From the NCBI GenBank assembly GCA_029265085.1, contig JAJUJY010000016.1:1-44967 (forward strand): DNA of 44,967 bases. The letters are read 5' to 3'. Positions 25,352 through 33,069 of the stretch are shown here, piece after piece. Numbering within the stretch: the first letter of the stretch is position 1; each line of letters starts with the position of its first letter. Below the pieces are notes generated by a model, which saw only the letters and a list, made by a program, of their open reading frames with translations, did not search any database and was not told the DNA's origin. A program made the position numbers and the translations under genes. This DNA comes from Chloroflexota bacterium. Its GTDB lineage: Bacteria; Chloroflexota; Anaerolineae; Anaerolineales; Anaerolineaceae.

Positions 25352-26203
25352 ATGAAAAAATTTTTCGCTTATCTTGAATTAAAACCAGTCACCCAAAAAG
25401 CCTTATTAATATTGGTAGGGGTCTTTTTATTGGTCTTGTTTACTTTTCTTCTGCCCCCGGCAGTTGACTGGTACACATTGTACCGCCCGGCGGCTTTGGC
25501 ATTGGCTTCTGGTCAATCACCTTTTACGGTAGATCGATTTTCCAATGCTCCCTGGGTGCTGATTCCTATGCTCCCTTTACTTCTGGTTTCTGAAGCATTC
25601 GGGCGGGCAATATTGGCTTTGGCTGCATTGGTCTCCTTCCTGTATATCGGCCTTAAGTTTGGGGCAAAACCGCCTGGCATCATCTTCTTTCTCATCTCTC
25701 CTCAAGTGATCCAATCCATGCTGGATGGAAATGTTGATTGGCTGGCCGCACTTGGTTTTATTCTTCCGCCGCAAATTGGGCTCTTTTTCCTGGCTATAAA
25801 ACCGCAAATTGGGGCTGCCGTGGCGGTGTTCTGGTTGGTAGAAGCATGGCGCAAAAACGGATGGATAGCAGTATTGAAAGTGTTTGCCCCCGTGACGATT
25901 GCTTTGGGGGTTACCTTTTTATTGTACGGTTTTTGGCCGTTAAATTATTTAGAAGCCTTTGATTGGGGAGGCAACACCAGTCTTTGGCCAATGTCCTTAC
26001 CCGTTGGGTTGGCGTTGTTCATCACCGCCATTCGCAAGCAGGATATCCGTTATGCCATAGCGGCATCCCCGTGTTTTGCGCCTTACCTTTTGCTGCACTC
26101 CTGGATTGGCCCGCTCATTGCAATCATATCGGCTACACCGGAAATGATTGCCGCAGTCATTGGTTTGTGGGCGTTTATTGGCATCCGATCTACACAAAAT
26201 TAA
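25352..26203 (+). CDS. Polytopic membrane protein, compact GT87-like, copy 1
   Basis: This 283-residue protein has about eight hydrophobic helices. Its first loop carries VDWYTLYRPAALAL and later segments read DGNVDWLAALGF, FLAIKPQIGA and LYGFWPLNYLEAF. The GN-D, KPQ and GFWP(L/M)N elements recur in the same order in the gene at 26927, so the two are paralogues. The motifs recall DUF2029/GT87 polyprenyl-phosphomannose-dependent transferases, but the protein is shorter than the usual 400 or so residues. No ribosome site is seen; it starts 15 bases after the glycosyltransferase stop and is probably in that operon. Function not established. Confidence 0.7.
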   Translation: MKKFFAYLELKPVTQKALLILVGVFLLVLFTFLLPPAVDWYTLYRPAALALASGQSPFTVDRFSNAPWVLIPMLPLLLVSEAFGRAILALAALVSFLYIGLKFGAKPPGIIFFLISPQVIQSMLDGNVDWLAALGFILPPQIGLFFLAIKPQIGAAVAVFWLVEAWRKNGWIAVLKVFAPVTIALGVTFLLYGFWPLNYLEAFDWGGNTSLWPMSLPVGLALFITAIRKQDIRYAIAASPCFAPYLLLHSWIGPLIAIISATPEMIAAVIGLWAFIGIRSTQN

Positions 26204-26218
26204 TTCCGTACAAAACGT

Positions 26219-26827
26219 ATGAATCAACCAGACAACAACATGCTTCACCCAAAGTTTATCCGATTGGATTACTCTGCCTCGATGGAAAAAGCCAGCCTGT
26301 ACAGTTTTCTTCTGGCAGGGCCAATACTTATTGTATTACTGGCAGCCTATCTGTTCATTTGGGGTGTTGAACAACCGCTCGAAGATATTTTGGCCTTATT
26401 GGATCAGCCGGCGATGCTGTTTCGGGCGAATGTACTGCTCCTGGGTATATTGATGATTGGAACCGTAATCCATGAATTGATCCACGGAATAACCTGGTGT
26501 TTGGTTGGGCAAAAGCCCTGGTCCGTGATTCATTTCGGTTTTCAAGTGAAGACCCTGACCCCCTACGCTCACTGCCGTGAGCCGCTCCCGCTGCGAACCT
26601 ACCGGATAGGTACCTGGATGCCCGGTTTTATTACAGGCGTTTTACCCGCTTTGATTGGCATTGCCATTGGCAATATCTGGTTTTTGTTAACCGGCAGTTT
26701 GTTTGTGCTTGCCGCTGGCGGAGATGCCTTTATTTTGTGGCTGCTGCGAAAAGTGGATTCAACGGCGCTGGTGGAAGATCATCCCACGCGGGCTGGGTGT
26801 TATGTATTAAAAGAAGAAACGGAATAA
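26219..26827 (+). CDS. DUF3267-type membrane metalloprotease
   Basis: This 202-residue protein has four or so membrane helices and a zinc-protease motif HELIHG (HExxH, 85-89) at the end of the second helix. A downstream AAGGDAFILWLL segment could supply the third ligand (Asp). The arrangement matches the DUF3267 family of putative zincins. It lies between two paralogous GT87-like genes, with a 15-base gap upstream, so it is probably co-transcribed with them. Substrate unknown. The start is uncertain: an ATG seven codons further on is also possible, and neither has a clear ribosome site. Confidence 0.8.
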   Translation: MNQPDNNMLHPKFIRLDYSASMEKASLYSFLLAGPILIVLLAAYLFIWGVEQPLEDILALLDQPAMLFRANVLLLGILMIGTVIHELIHGITWCLVGQKPWSVIHFGFQVKTLTPYAHCREPLPLRTYRIGTWMPGFITGVLPALIGIAIGNIWFLLTGSLFVLAAGGDAFILWLLRKVDSTALVEDHPTRAGCYVLKEETE

Positions 26828-26926
26828 GACGTGGATTTTTCTGATCAAGGCTATACTTTTCTTATGATTCCCTTGTGGACCAATATTCTGCATCGCTGAA
26901 TAAATTAAGAAAAACGGAACCAATCT

Positions 26927-27784
26927 ATGACCAATACCATAAAGTCTTTGAAACAATCCAAATGGTGGCCAATCCTTGGATGGGCTGTTTTATTTGTTTT
27001 TTTATATTGCGTTGGTCTTTTTATCCCTGCCGGGTTTGATTGGGCAGATTCTTTTGCCAAAGGGCATGTTCCGCAGTTATGGACTCCCTGGACAAAGGTT
27101 GTAATCCGGTTTTTAAATTGGCCGTTGGTCGTAGCAATCACATTGTTCAGTGTGATTTTTCGTGCCTATCGCTATAACCGGTCACCAATTCCTGCTGCCT
27201 TGGCTGTGCTGTCGCTTCCCACAATCTGGGTATTATTTTTAGGAAATCTCGATGGATTGGTGCTTTTGGGTTTGATATTTATGCCCTGGGGCGTGCCTTT
27301 AGCCGCGATGAAGCCGCAGCTGGCAGCTTTTGCACTGCTGGCTAACAAAAAATCCATTCTGGCAGGCATAATTTGGGGAGGAATCACGCTGTTGATTTGG
27401 GGTTTATGGCCAATGAACTTCCTGATGGTTCAAAACCCCGGCTGGAAAGTCGAGTGGGTGCAAGATATTGCACTGTTTCCGTGGGGGGCAATCATTGCGC
27501 TGCCGCTCTTATGGTTCTCGCGCGGCGACGAGGATTTGTTGATGGCCGCAGGTAGTTTTGTGACCCCGCACCTGTTTCCATATCATTTCATCTTGCTTAT
27601 GCCGGCTCTTGGACGAATGAAACCATTTTGGATGGTGCTAACGTGGTTTATTTCCTGGACTCCGCTGATTGCCAACTGGGTTGGTCCCATTGGTTGGCAC
27701 ATGGGAAATGTGCTTGCGGCTTGTGTGTGGCTGGGGATTTATTTTAGTAAAAGGCCAAAACATTTAAAACAGGCAACAAGTTGA
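26927..27784 (+). CDS. Polytopic membrane protein, compact GT87-like, copy 2
   Basis: This 285-residue protein has about eight membrane helices and is a diverged paralogue of the product of 25352-26203. Shared elements in the same order are an early (V/F)DW, LGNLDGLVLLGL, AAMKPQLAAF and LIWGLWPMNFL. It belongs to the same compact class with no assigned reaction; a GT-C transferase using polyprenyl-phosphate sugars is the best guess. A TATACT at 26852 could serve it, but no -35 is seen. The 124-bp gap after it has only AT-rich sequence. Confidence 0.7.
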   Translation: MTNTIKSLKQSKWWPILGWAVLFVFLYCVGLFIPAGFDWADSFAKGHVPQLWTPWTKVVIRFLNWPLVVAITLFSVIFRAYRYNRSPIPAALAVLSLPTIWVLFLGNLDGLVLLGLIFMPWGVPLAAMKPQLAAFALLANKKSILAGIIWGGITLLIWGLWPMNFLMVQNPGWKVEWVQDIALFPWGAIIALPLLWFSRGDEDLLMAAGSFVTPHLFPYHFILLMPALGRMKPFWMVLTWFISWTPLIANWVGPIGWHMGNVLAACVWLGIYFSKRPKHLKQATS

Positions 27785-27908
27785 AATTTATTTTTTCCAT
27801 ATTAGATTATCCATTATCCAATTTAGGCAGTTATTAGCTAATGTTGAATTGCATAGTAATATGCATTGAAACCAACATAGTTAGAATTTGCATAGGCATA
27901 ATTTTGCC

Positions 27909-29294
27909 TTACTTTTTTCTCAATAAGTATAAAATCCTTTGAGTATCGGGTATTGGAATTCGGTCGATTATCTCGAATTTATTTGAGAAAACACTTTCAA
28001 AATTTTCTTGGGTATAGTCAATAAAAATATCTTCACGGAAGGATAATAACCGCTGAACTTGGTGATCTGTTTTTGGAACAAATTCAATAATTAACCAATT
28101 TCCCAGACTAGAAAAATATTCCATGACTTTGATCATAGGGATATTATTGGCAATGACCAAATGATGGAGAATTGCCAGGGCAAGAATCATATCTACTGGC
28201 CCACGATCATTCAACCCTTGTCTTTCGTTACCTGCCCATCCAAATCCAGTAGTTGGATTGGTTAAATCCATTAATAGAGGTAATTGGTTTTTCTTGTGGT
28301 TTGTCTTTATATTTCGATAATTTGTTTCGACTGCAAAGGGGTCGATATCAAAAGCAATCGTTGGAATCCCTTTTTCTGAAGCTAATTGACTAAAAACACC
28401 TTCATTAGCCCCTAAATCCCAAAGACTAGTAGGTTTTACCTTTTCAATAAATTCCTCAACTATTTTTTTCTTGATGTCAAAAGCCTGTTCTGAATAATTG
28501 TTGTTCCGATAATAATCCCCCCAGGCTGTTTCAGTGGATTTCCATTTTATGTTATTGATTGTAGATTCTAAATTGTCCAATAATCCCAACATGGCGATCT
28601 TGTTAAATTTACCTGAGTATTGAGTTGGAGATACCTTTTGATTGCCTTGATATTTTTGTTGAAATTTTGAATGAAAATGTATATGAGATAATATTCCAGA
28701 ATTTAAGAAGGTCTTTTTTGGTAATAACATACTGGCTAAATCAAGTGGAATACCATCAATATTGGTGCGCAATAATTGATTTAAACGAATGTCCACATAA
28801 TTCATTAATGCCAAAGGGGCTAAAAAATGCCTGCAGAATTGACCATATGCTGTCCACGGCTTACCTTCTTTATATTTTTCGAAAGATAACGTATCAATGA
28901 ATACTGCTTTGTCATCAATAAATTGGATATTGTATCCACTGGCATCTTTTAATGTCATCCCGTACTCTAATGCAATTTTTTCAATTTCTAATGTTGTTAA
29001 CGCTGCATCTTTTAATTGACTAAAACTCCACTCAAAAGGATATGAAATCCACCGAATCAGCTTTGGCTTTATGATCTTATAGGAATTGTTTTTTTCAATT
29101 ATGGATTCTGGTACTTCATCATGTTGGATTAATAAGTCTGAGGATATAAGTTTTGTGTATAAACCCGAATCGATTAATTGTTCATAATTTTCACGATAAC
29201 ATGGATTTACTCTGCGGTAAATTTCATTATTAAGAAGAAAAATCGAACCACTGGGATCGCGAAAGGAAGATGGATGATCATTCACTCTTTCCAT
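27909..29294 (-). CDS. SAM-dependent methyltransferase of the NoeA-like type
   Basis: This 461-residue protein has an N-terminal region with DASGYNIQFIDDKAVFIDTLSF and PWTAYGQFCRHFLAPL (about 135-185) and a C-terminal Rossmann methyltransferase domain starting TSLWDLGANEGVFSQLA, with AFDIDPFAVE and DMILALAILHHL. The layout matches proteins annotated as nodulation protein NoeA or related glycan methyltransferases. It is the last gene of an AT-rich three-gene operon; AAAGGA precedes the ATG. The low GC (about 30% by eye) contrasts with the neighbours and suggests transfer. The natural substrate is probably a surface glycan, which is inference. Confidence 0.8.
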   Translation of the reverse strand: MERVNDHPSSFRDPSGSIFLLNNEIYRRVNPCYRENYEQLIDSGLYTKLISSDLLIQHDEVPESIIEKNNSYKIIKPKLIRWISYPFEWSFSQLKDAALTTLEIEKIALEYGMTLKDASGYNIQFIDDKAVFIDTLSFEKYKEGKPWTAYGQFCRHFLAPLALMNYVDIRLNQLLRTNIDGIPLDLASMLLPKKTFLNSGILSHIHFHSKFQQKYQGNQKVSPTQYSGKFNKIAMLGLLDNLESTINNIKWKSTETAWGDYYRNNNYSEQAFDIKKKIVEEFIEKVKPTSLWDLGANEGVFSQLASEKGIPTIAFDIDPFAVETNYRNIKTNHKKNQLPLLMDLTNPTTGFGWAGNERQGLNDRGPVDMILALAILHHLVIANNIPMIKVMEYFSSLGNWLIIEFVPKTDHQVQRLLSFREDIFIDYTQENFESVFSNKFEIIDRIPIPDTQRILYLLRKK

Positions 29295-29305
29295 GAATTT
29301 TCCTT

Positions 29306-29491
29306 TTATTTTGCGTTTCTTTTAAAAAGATTGCTTATAAACGCAATAATGCGTTTCCAAAATACCTTAATTGCAAACCCTAATCCAAATAGCAATGCTA
29401 AAACAATTTGTAATATATAACTTCCTGTGCCTGGATCGAGATACCAGGTTTGTTTGTAAGCAAGGTTGAAAAGTAAATGTTGGATATCCAT
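29306..29491 (-). CDS. Small DPGTGS-motif membrane protein
   Basis: This 61-residue protein has a short N-terminal part, the motif YLDPGTGSYILQ (17-28), one membrane helix (about 25-46) and a basic tail. Small proteins with DPG(T/S)GS just before a helix recur in surface-polysaccharide loci beside sulfatase-like enzymes; no function is known to me. A strong AAGGAG ribosome site eight bases before the ATG, and tight gaps on both sides (18 and 11 bases), show that it is a real gene in the operon. Confidence 0.8.
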   Translation of the reverse strand: MDIQHLLFNLAYKQTWYLDPGTGSYILQIVLALLFGLGFAIKVFWKRIIAFISNLFKRNAK

Positions 29492-29509
29492 ATAAAGTCT
29501 CCTTTTTAA

Positions 29510-31096
29510 TTAACGCTTTAAATCGTTCGTAACATCAATAAATTGCAGAGGGGTTTCTATCGAACAATAATAGCTATTATCGCTTAATACAGGGTATGAT
29601 CCGCCAAAAAATTGATTAAAAATTACTCGAAAGGAATTCACAGGGGATATTGTTGGGTATAGTTTTTCGTAGTTTCCATCAGGGAAATAATAAGCGTTTA
29701 AAATCGAAAATCGCTCTTCAATGTAATCACCTTTTTGATAGGAGATTTGATTAAAATACGCACCGGGACCATGATCGGATTGGATAATGATTATTGCTTC
29801 TTTATTAGAATCAATCATTATTTGATTGATCATGTCTTTTAATTTATTTGTAATATAAATCGTCTGGCTACGATATCCCTTGATGTACTCTTCTTGATTA
29901 GCTAATTCGACAAATTTACTAGAATCCCTGATTGTGAATGGGTAATTTGGGTATAAAAATTCACCATTTTGCCCAAATACAAAAGGTGGATGAGGTGAAA
30001 AAATATGCGCAAACACGATCTTAGGTTGATTGTTGTTTATATTGCTAACTTTATCAAAATTTTCTAACGCATTTAGGATGTAATTCCTATGTGAATCATA
30101 TTGGCTTTTTCTTGCAAAATAATATAACGGTGTATTATTTACAAGATAATTATTGAAATGATTACTCTTTTTATCAGGCTCATAGCGTATATCCGGGTCT
30201 TGAATATAGGTACAATTAAATCCGCTATCAAAAACAACAATTTGATACCCTAGATTTCGCAAGTTGCTAAATACTTGATTGTCAGATATGTTTTCACAAA
30301 TATCCAACAAAGTATAATTTGGGTCTTCAATGTATTCATAATTCAAAGATGCATATAATGAATATCCAGTTTGGCTGTAATTTGAAAATGTAGAATCAGC
30401 AATATAAAAATTATTCTCTTTTAGAAAATTTATAAAATCACTATTATCTAGCTTATATAATTCTTGTAATATGTCTTGCGATCCGTATCCATCAAGAACG
30501 ATATAGTATATATCGGGTGAATCGTTAAACATTTCCAAACTTTCATTGTTTCCGCTTTTGTTTAGCGTAGGTTGATCGGATTGTTGGAAAGGCTTATTTT
30601 CAAAAAATTGGAAACCATTATTTATTAATACACCTGCTGCCAGAACAATGGGTAAAAAGTTTAAGAACAATGTTATATATTTAAAATTCATTTTTGCACG
30701 AATAACAAGAAAAATAAAAATTACTAACAACAAACCCCAAAAAATAAAAAAGTAAATCGATGTACTGGCGTTTTTCTCAAACCATAATTGGGGATTGTCT
30801 AGTTGTACTCCAAGTTTTGAGGCAACCCTATATAAATAAAAATATAAAATTATATTTAATGGAATAAAGTATAAAAATAAAAAGGAAGATACCGTAACAA
30901 TTAACGCGGATTTGTAGATATTCTTTAATGCAAAAGTCAAAATAGCCCATAATGTTATTACAATACCGATAATTACCAACAAAGATCCGATGGTCTCTAC
31001 CAAACGAACCTGCTCCTGATTTACCAAATATAAGGTTAACACAGGTAAAATTGCGAACAGTATTGGATAAAATACCTTAACTTTGTTATTATTCAT
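29510..31096 (-). CDS. Membrane-bound sulfatase/LTA-synthase-like hydrolase or transferase
   Basis: This 528-residue protein has five N-terminal membrane helices (about 8-180) and an external alkaline-phosphatase-superfamily domain. Seen are SPDIYYIVLDGYG (metal Asp), NYSQTGYSLYASLN with a likely Thr nucleophile, AHIFSPHPPFVF, and IIIIQSDHGPGAYF (Asp-His metal pair). The layout is that of lipoteichoic-acid synthase/phosphoethanolamine-transferase relatives, which move or remove charged groups on envelope glycans or lipids. It is the first gene of the AT-rich operon; GGGGG and AAGGA precede the ATG. The third codon position is dominated by A and T, unlike housekeeping genes nearby. Confidence 0.85.
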   Translation of the reverse strand: MNNNKVKVFYPILFAILPVLTLYLVNQEQVRLVETIGSLLVIIGIVITLWAILTFALKNIYKSALIVTVSSFLFLYFIPLNIILYFYLYRVASKLGVQLDNPQLWFEKNASTSIYFFIFWGLLLVIFIFLVIRAKMNFKYITLFLNFLPIVLAAGVLINNGFQFFENKPFQQSDQPTLNKSGNNESLEMFNDSPDIYYIVLDGYGSQDILQELYKLDNSDFINFLKENNFYIADSTFSNYSQTGYSLYASLNYEYIEDPNYTLLDICENISDNQVFSNLRNLGYQIVVFDSGFNCTYIQDPDIRYEPDKKSNHFNNYLVNNTPLYYFARKSQYDSHRNYILNALENFDKVSNINNNQPKIVFAHIFSPHPPFVFGQNGEFLYPNYPFTIRDSSKFVELANQEEYIKGYRSQTIYITNKLKDMINQIMIDSNKEAIIIIQSDHGPGAYFNQISYQKGDYIEERFSILNAYYFPDGNYEKLYPTISPVNSFRVIFNQFFGGSYPVLSDNSYYCSIETPLQFIDVTNDLKR

Positions 31097-31136
31097 GCCC
31101 CCATCCTTAGTACCTTTTTGCAGAATTTTACAAGTA

Positions 31137-31164
31137 ATTATAGCTTAACGTTCATTCGCGTAAA
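31137..31164 (-). promoter_or_regulatory. Promoter of the AT-rich glycan operon
   Basis: On the minus strand TTTACG (plus 31159-31164), a 16-bp spacer, and a perfect TATAAT (plus 31137-31142) lie about 40 bp before the sulfatase-like gene's ATG. Confidence 0.65.
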
Positions 31165-31218
31165 GTTTAAGCTGGAAGAGACCTTTACTTATAGACAATT
31201 ATTAACTGTACATCTTTG

Positions 31219-31227
31219 TGCTATGAT
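31219..31227 (+). promoter_or_regulatory. Extended -10 promoter of the M23-like gene
   Basis: TGCTATGAT fits the extended -10 form and lies 43 bases before ATG 31271, leaving space for the AAAGGAG ribosome site. It is divergent from the glycan operon promoter about 80 bp away. Confidence 0.5.
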
Positions 31228-31270
31228 GAAAGTAGCTCAGGTAGTTTGAGCCAGGATGGAAAGGAGCGCC

Positions 31271-32260
31271 ATGATCCCGGAGCTCCAAAAAGTGATCAGC
31301 CGCGAACCAGTGGTGATCCTTCTGCTAGTTTTGGTTTTCCCGGTCACCGCACTGTGGTTTGGTTTAACTCGCTTTCGGGCTGGTTTTAACCGGAGAATGG
31401 CCGCCATTTTACTGATTTTGTATGCGCTATTCTTGGTTATTTTTCTGTATTGGTGCATATTTTCCGTTTATTTGCAAGTGCTGCCGGTTTTATTGCTCGC
31501 AGCTGCGCTGTATTTTGGTCTGCGCCGTCCGTTGATACAGCAGCCTGTGATGGACCCAAAACAGGTCAATGTACGGCGGCAATGGATTGGTCTTGGATTG
31601 GTCGTATTCGCGTTAATGGATCTCTCTGTTTTGTCCGGTTTGCTGCCGGCAGCAAATTCGCTGGAACTTGAATTTCCCTTGGGCGAGGGTTGGTATAGTG
31701 TAACCCAGGGCGGCAATTCGGTCTGGCTGAATTATCATATTCCCTACCAGGCAGAGCTCCGCTATGCAATGGATATTGTTCAATTGGATGCCTGGGGGCG
31801 GCGCGCAAAAGGTATTTTGCCAGAAAGCCTGCCAGATTACTTTATTTACGGCGATCCTGTGTTAAGCCCTTGCGATGGGGTAATTCTTGCGGTGCAAGAT
31901 GGCGTACCCGCCTCCAGTTTGTTTGGTGCCAATGCCTTTAAACCAAACGGGAATTATGTGATAATCGCCTGTGATGGGGCGGCAGTAACTTTAGAACATC
32001 TCTTGGCCGGTTCCATTCCGCTTCAGGCAGGTCAGGTTGTTGGCCGCGGAGAATGGATTGGCCGGGTTGGAAATTCCGGCACCAGTTCGGAGCCGCACTT
32101 GCATATTCATGCACAGGTGTACCAGAACGGGAAATTGGGCGGCGGAATGGCAATTACCTTCCAGGGGCGTACCCTGGTGCGAAATTCGATCTTCCGGGTT
32201 AAGGTGCAAAAAATTTTCTCATCGATGTTTTTTTCAGTACAATTAACGAACCTACATTGA
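31271..32260 (+). CDS. Membrane protein with M23 (LytM) peptidase-like domain
   Basis: This 329-residue protein has about four membrane helices in its first 125 residues and then an external M23-like domain: LSPCDGVILAV, LEHLLAGSIPLQAGQVVGRG and GNSGTSSEPHLHIHAQV. The C-terminal HLH (276-278) and His 243 match zinc/catalytic positions of LytM. At the first zinc position (HxxxD) it has R-Y-A-M-D (164-168), so the usual histidine is missing; an upstream His (156, in NYH) might substitute. Peptidoglycan cleavage is therefore uncertain. ATG 31271 is chosen for the AAAGGAG before it; an ATG five codons upstream lacks one. Confidence 0.8.
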   Translation: MIPELQKVISREPVVILLLVLVFPVTALWFGLTRFRAGFNRRMAAILLILYALFLVIFLYWCIFSVYLQVLPVLLLAAALYFGLRRPLIQQPVMDPKQVNVRRQWIGLGLVVFALMDLSVLSGLLPAANSLELEFPLGEGWYSVTQGGNSVWLNYHIPYQAELRYAMDIVQLDAWGRRAKGILPESLPDYFIYGDPVLSPCDGVILAVQDGVPASSLFGANAFKPNGNYVIIACDGAAVTLEHLLAGSIPLQAGQVVGRGEWIGRVGNSGTSSEPHLHIHAQVYQNGKLGGGMAITFQGRTLVRNSIFRVKVQKIFSSMFFSVQLTNLH

Positions 32261-32280
32261 TTTTCTGGGAGGAACCTGCC

Positions 32281-32799
32281 ATGGAAAATACCATTGCCTG
32301 GGTGCGCAGTGTGTTGAGTACCACGCCCACGCGCTGGATGAATTTGTCTGCGCTGCTTCCGTTGGAGCTGCTCAATCGCAAACCTGCGCCGGCTGAATGG
32401 TCAGCAATGGAATGTCTTCAGCATATGATTGACACCGAGCGCTTGTTTCATTCTCGTTTGCAGGCGTTTTTATCCGGGCAGAACTTTTTGCCAGCTTTCA
32501 ATCCGGATGAGCAAGGCACCCCCGTAGATGCAAACCTTTCCCCATCCGACATCGTTGCCGAGTTTGCCAGGCTGCGCGCCCACGGCCTGGCGGCCTTAAA
32601 TGCTGTTCAACTTGCTGATCTTTCACGGCAGTCGCGCCACCAGGAACTAGGTGTTGTGACCCTGGGGGAAATGCTCAATGAGTGGGCCGGGCATGATCTG
32701 AATCACACCATCCAGGCAGAACGAGCGCTGATGCAGCCGTTTATCCAGGGCTGCGGTGCCTGGCAGATCTATTTCTCTGATCATGTGATCAACGCCTGA
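32281..32799 (+). CDS. DinB-like fold protein
   Basis: This 172-residue protein has the DinB/YfiT four-helix layout: PAPAEWSAMECLQHMIDTERLF with the first metal His, and NEWAGHDLNHTIQAERAL with the other histidines. Family members bind a divalent metal and some act as thiol S-transferases; the role here is unknown. GGGAGG lies before ATG 32281; an earlier ATG would overlap the preceding stop and lacks a ribosome site. The gap after it (to 33069) holds an extended -10 at 32894 and nothing else I can name. Confidence 0.85.
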   Translation: MENTIAWVRSVLSTTPTRWMNLSALLPLELLNRKPAPAEWSAMECLQHMIDTERLFHSRLQAFLSGQNFLPAFNPDEQGTPVDANLSPSDIVAEFARLRAHGLAALNAVQLADLSRQSRHQELGVVTLGEMLNEWAGHDLNHTIQAERALMQPFIQGCGAWQIYFSDHVINA

Positions 32800-32893
32800 G
32801 TTTTTGCGCTTTCTGGCAGGGCAATACTTGCAAACCTGCTCTTTTGGATAGGGAAACCCTATTCGACTGAGGCGGGAAATTTCGGTTTTAAAT

Positions 32894-32902
32894 TGCTATA
32901 CT
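32894..32902 (+). promoter_or_regulatory. Possible extended -10 promoter of the beta-lactamase-family gene
   Basis: TGCTATACT matches the extended -10 form seen at several other starts in the window. It would give a leader of about 160 nt before ATG 33070. No -35 is visible. Confidence 0.35.
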
Positions 32903-33069
32903 GGACGGGCTGGCATTTAGTATTTATCCATTCCTGCCTGCTTTCTATTTGATTGTTCACAGGGAGATATCCAATGGTTCGGTAATTTTGATATAAGGCC
33001 TGTCTTTCCCAAAATATTTTTATTTGGTGTTCAACATCCATTCTTTTATTGATTCGAGGATATCTTCTT

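Noticed and set aside
27850..27900. Repeated ATGCATA-like elements after the AT-rich operon, considered as an insertion-site footprint
   Set aside because: Copies are short and irregular, with no target-site duplication or transposase remnant.
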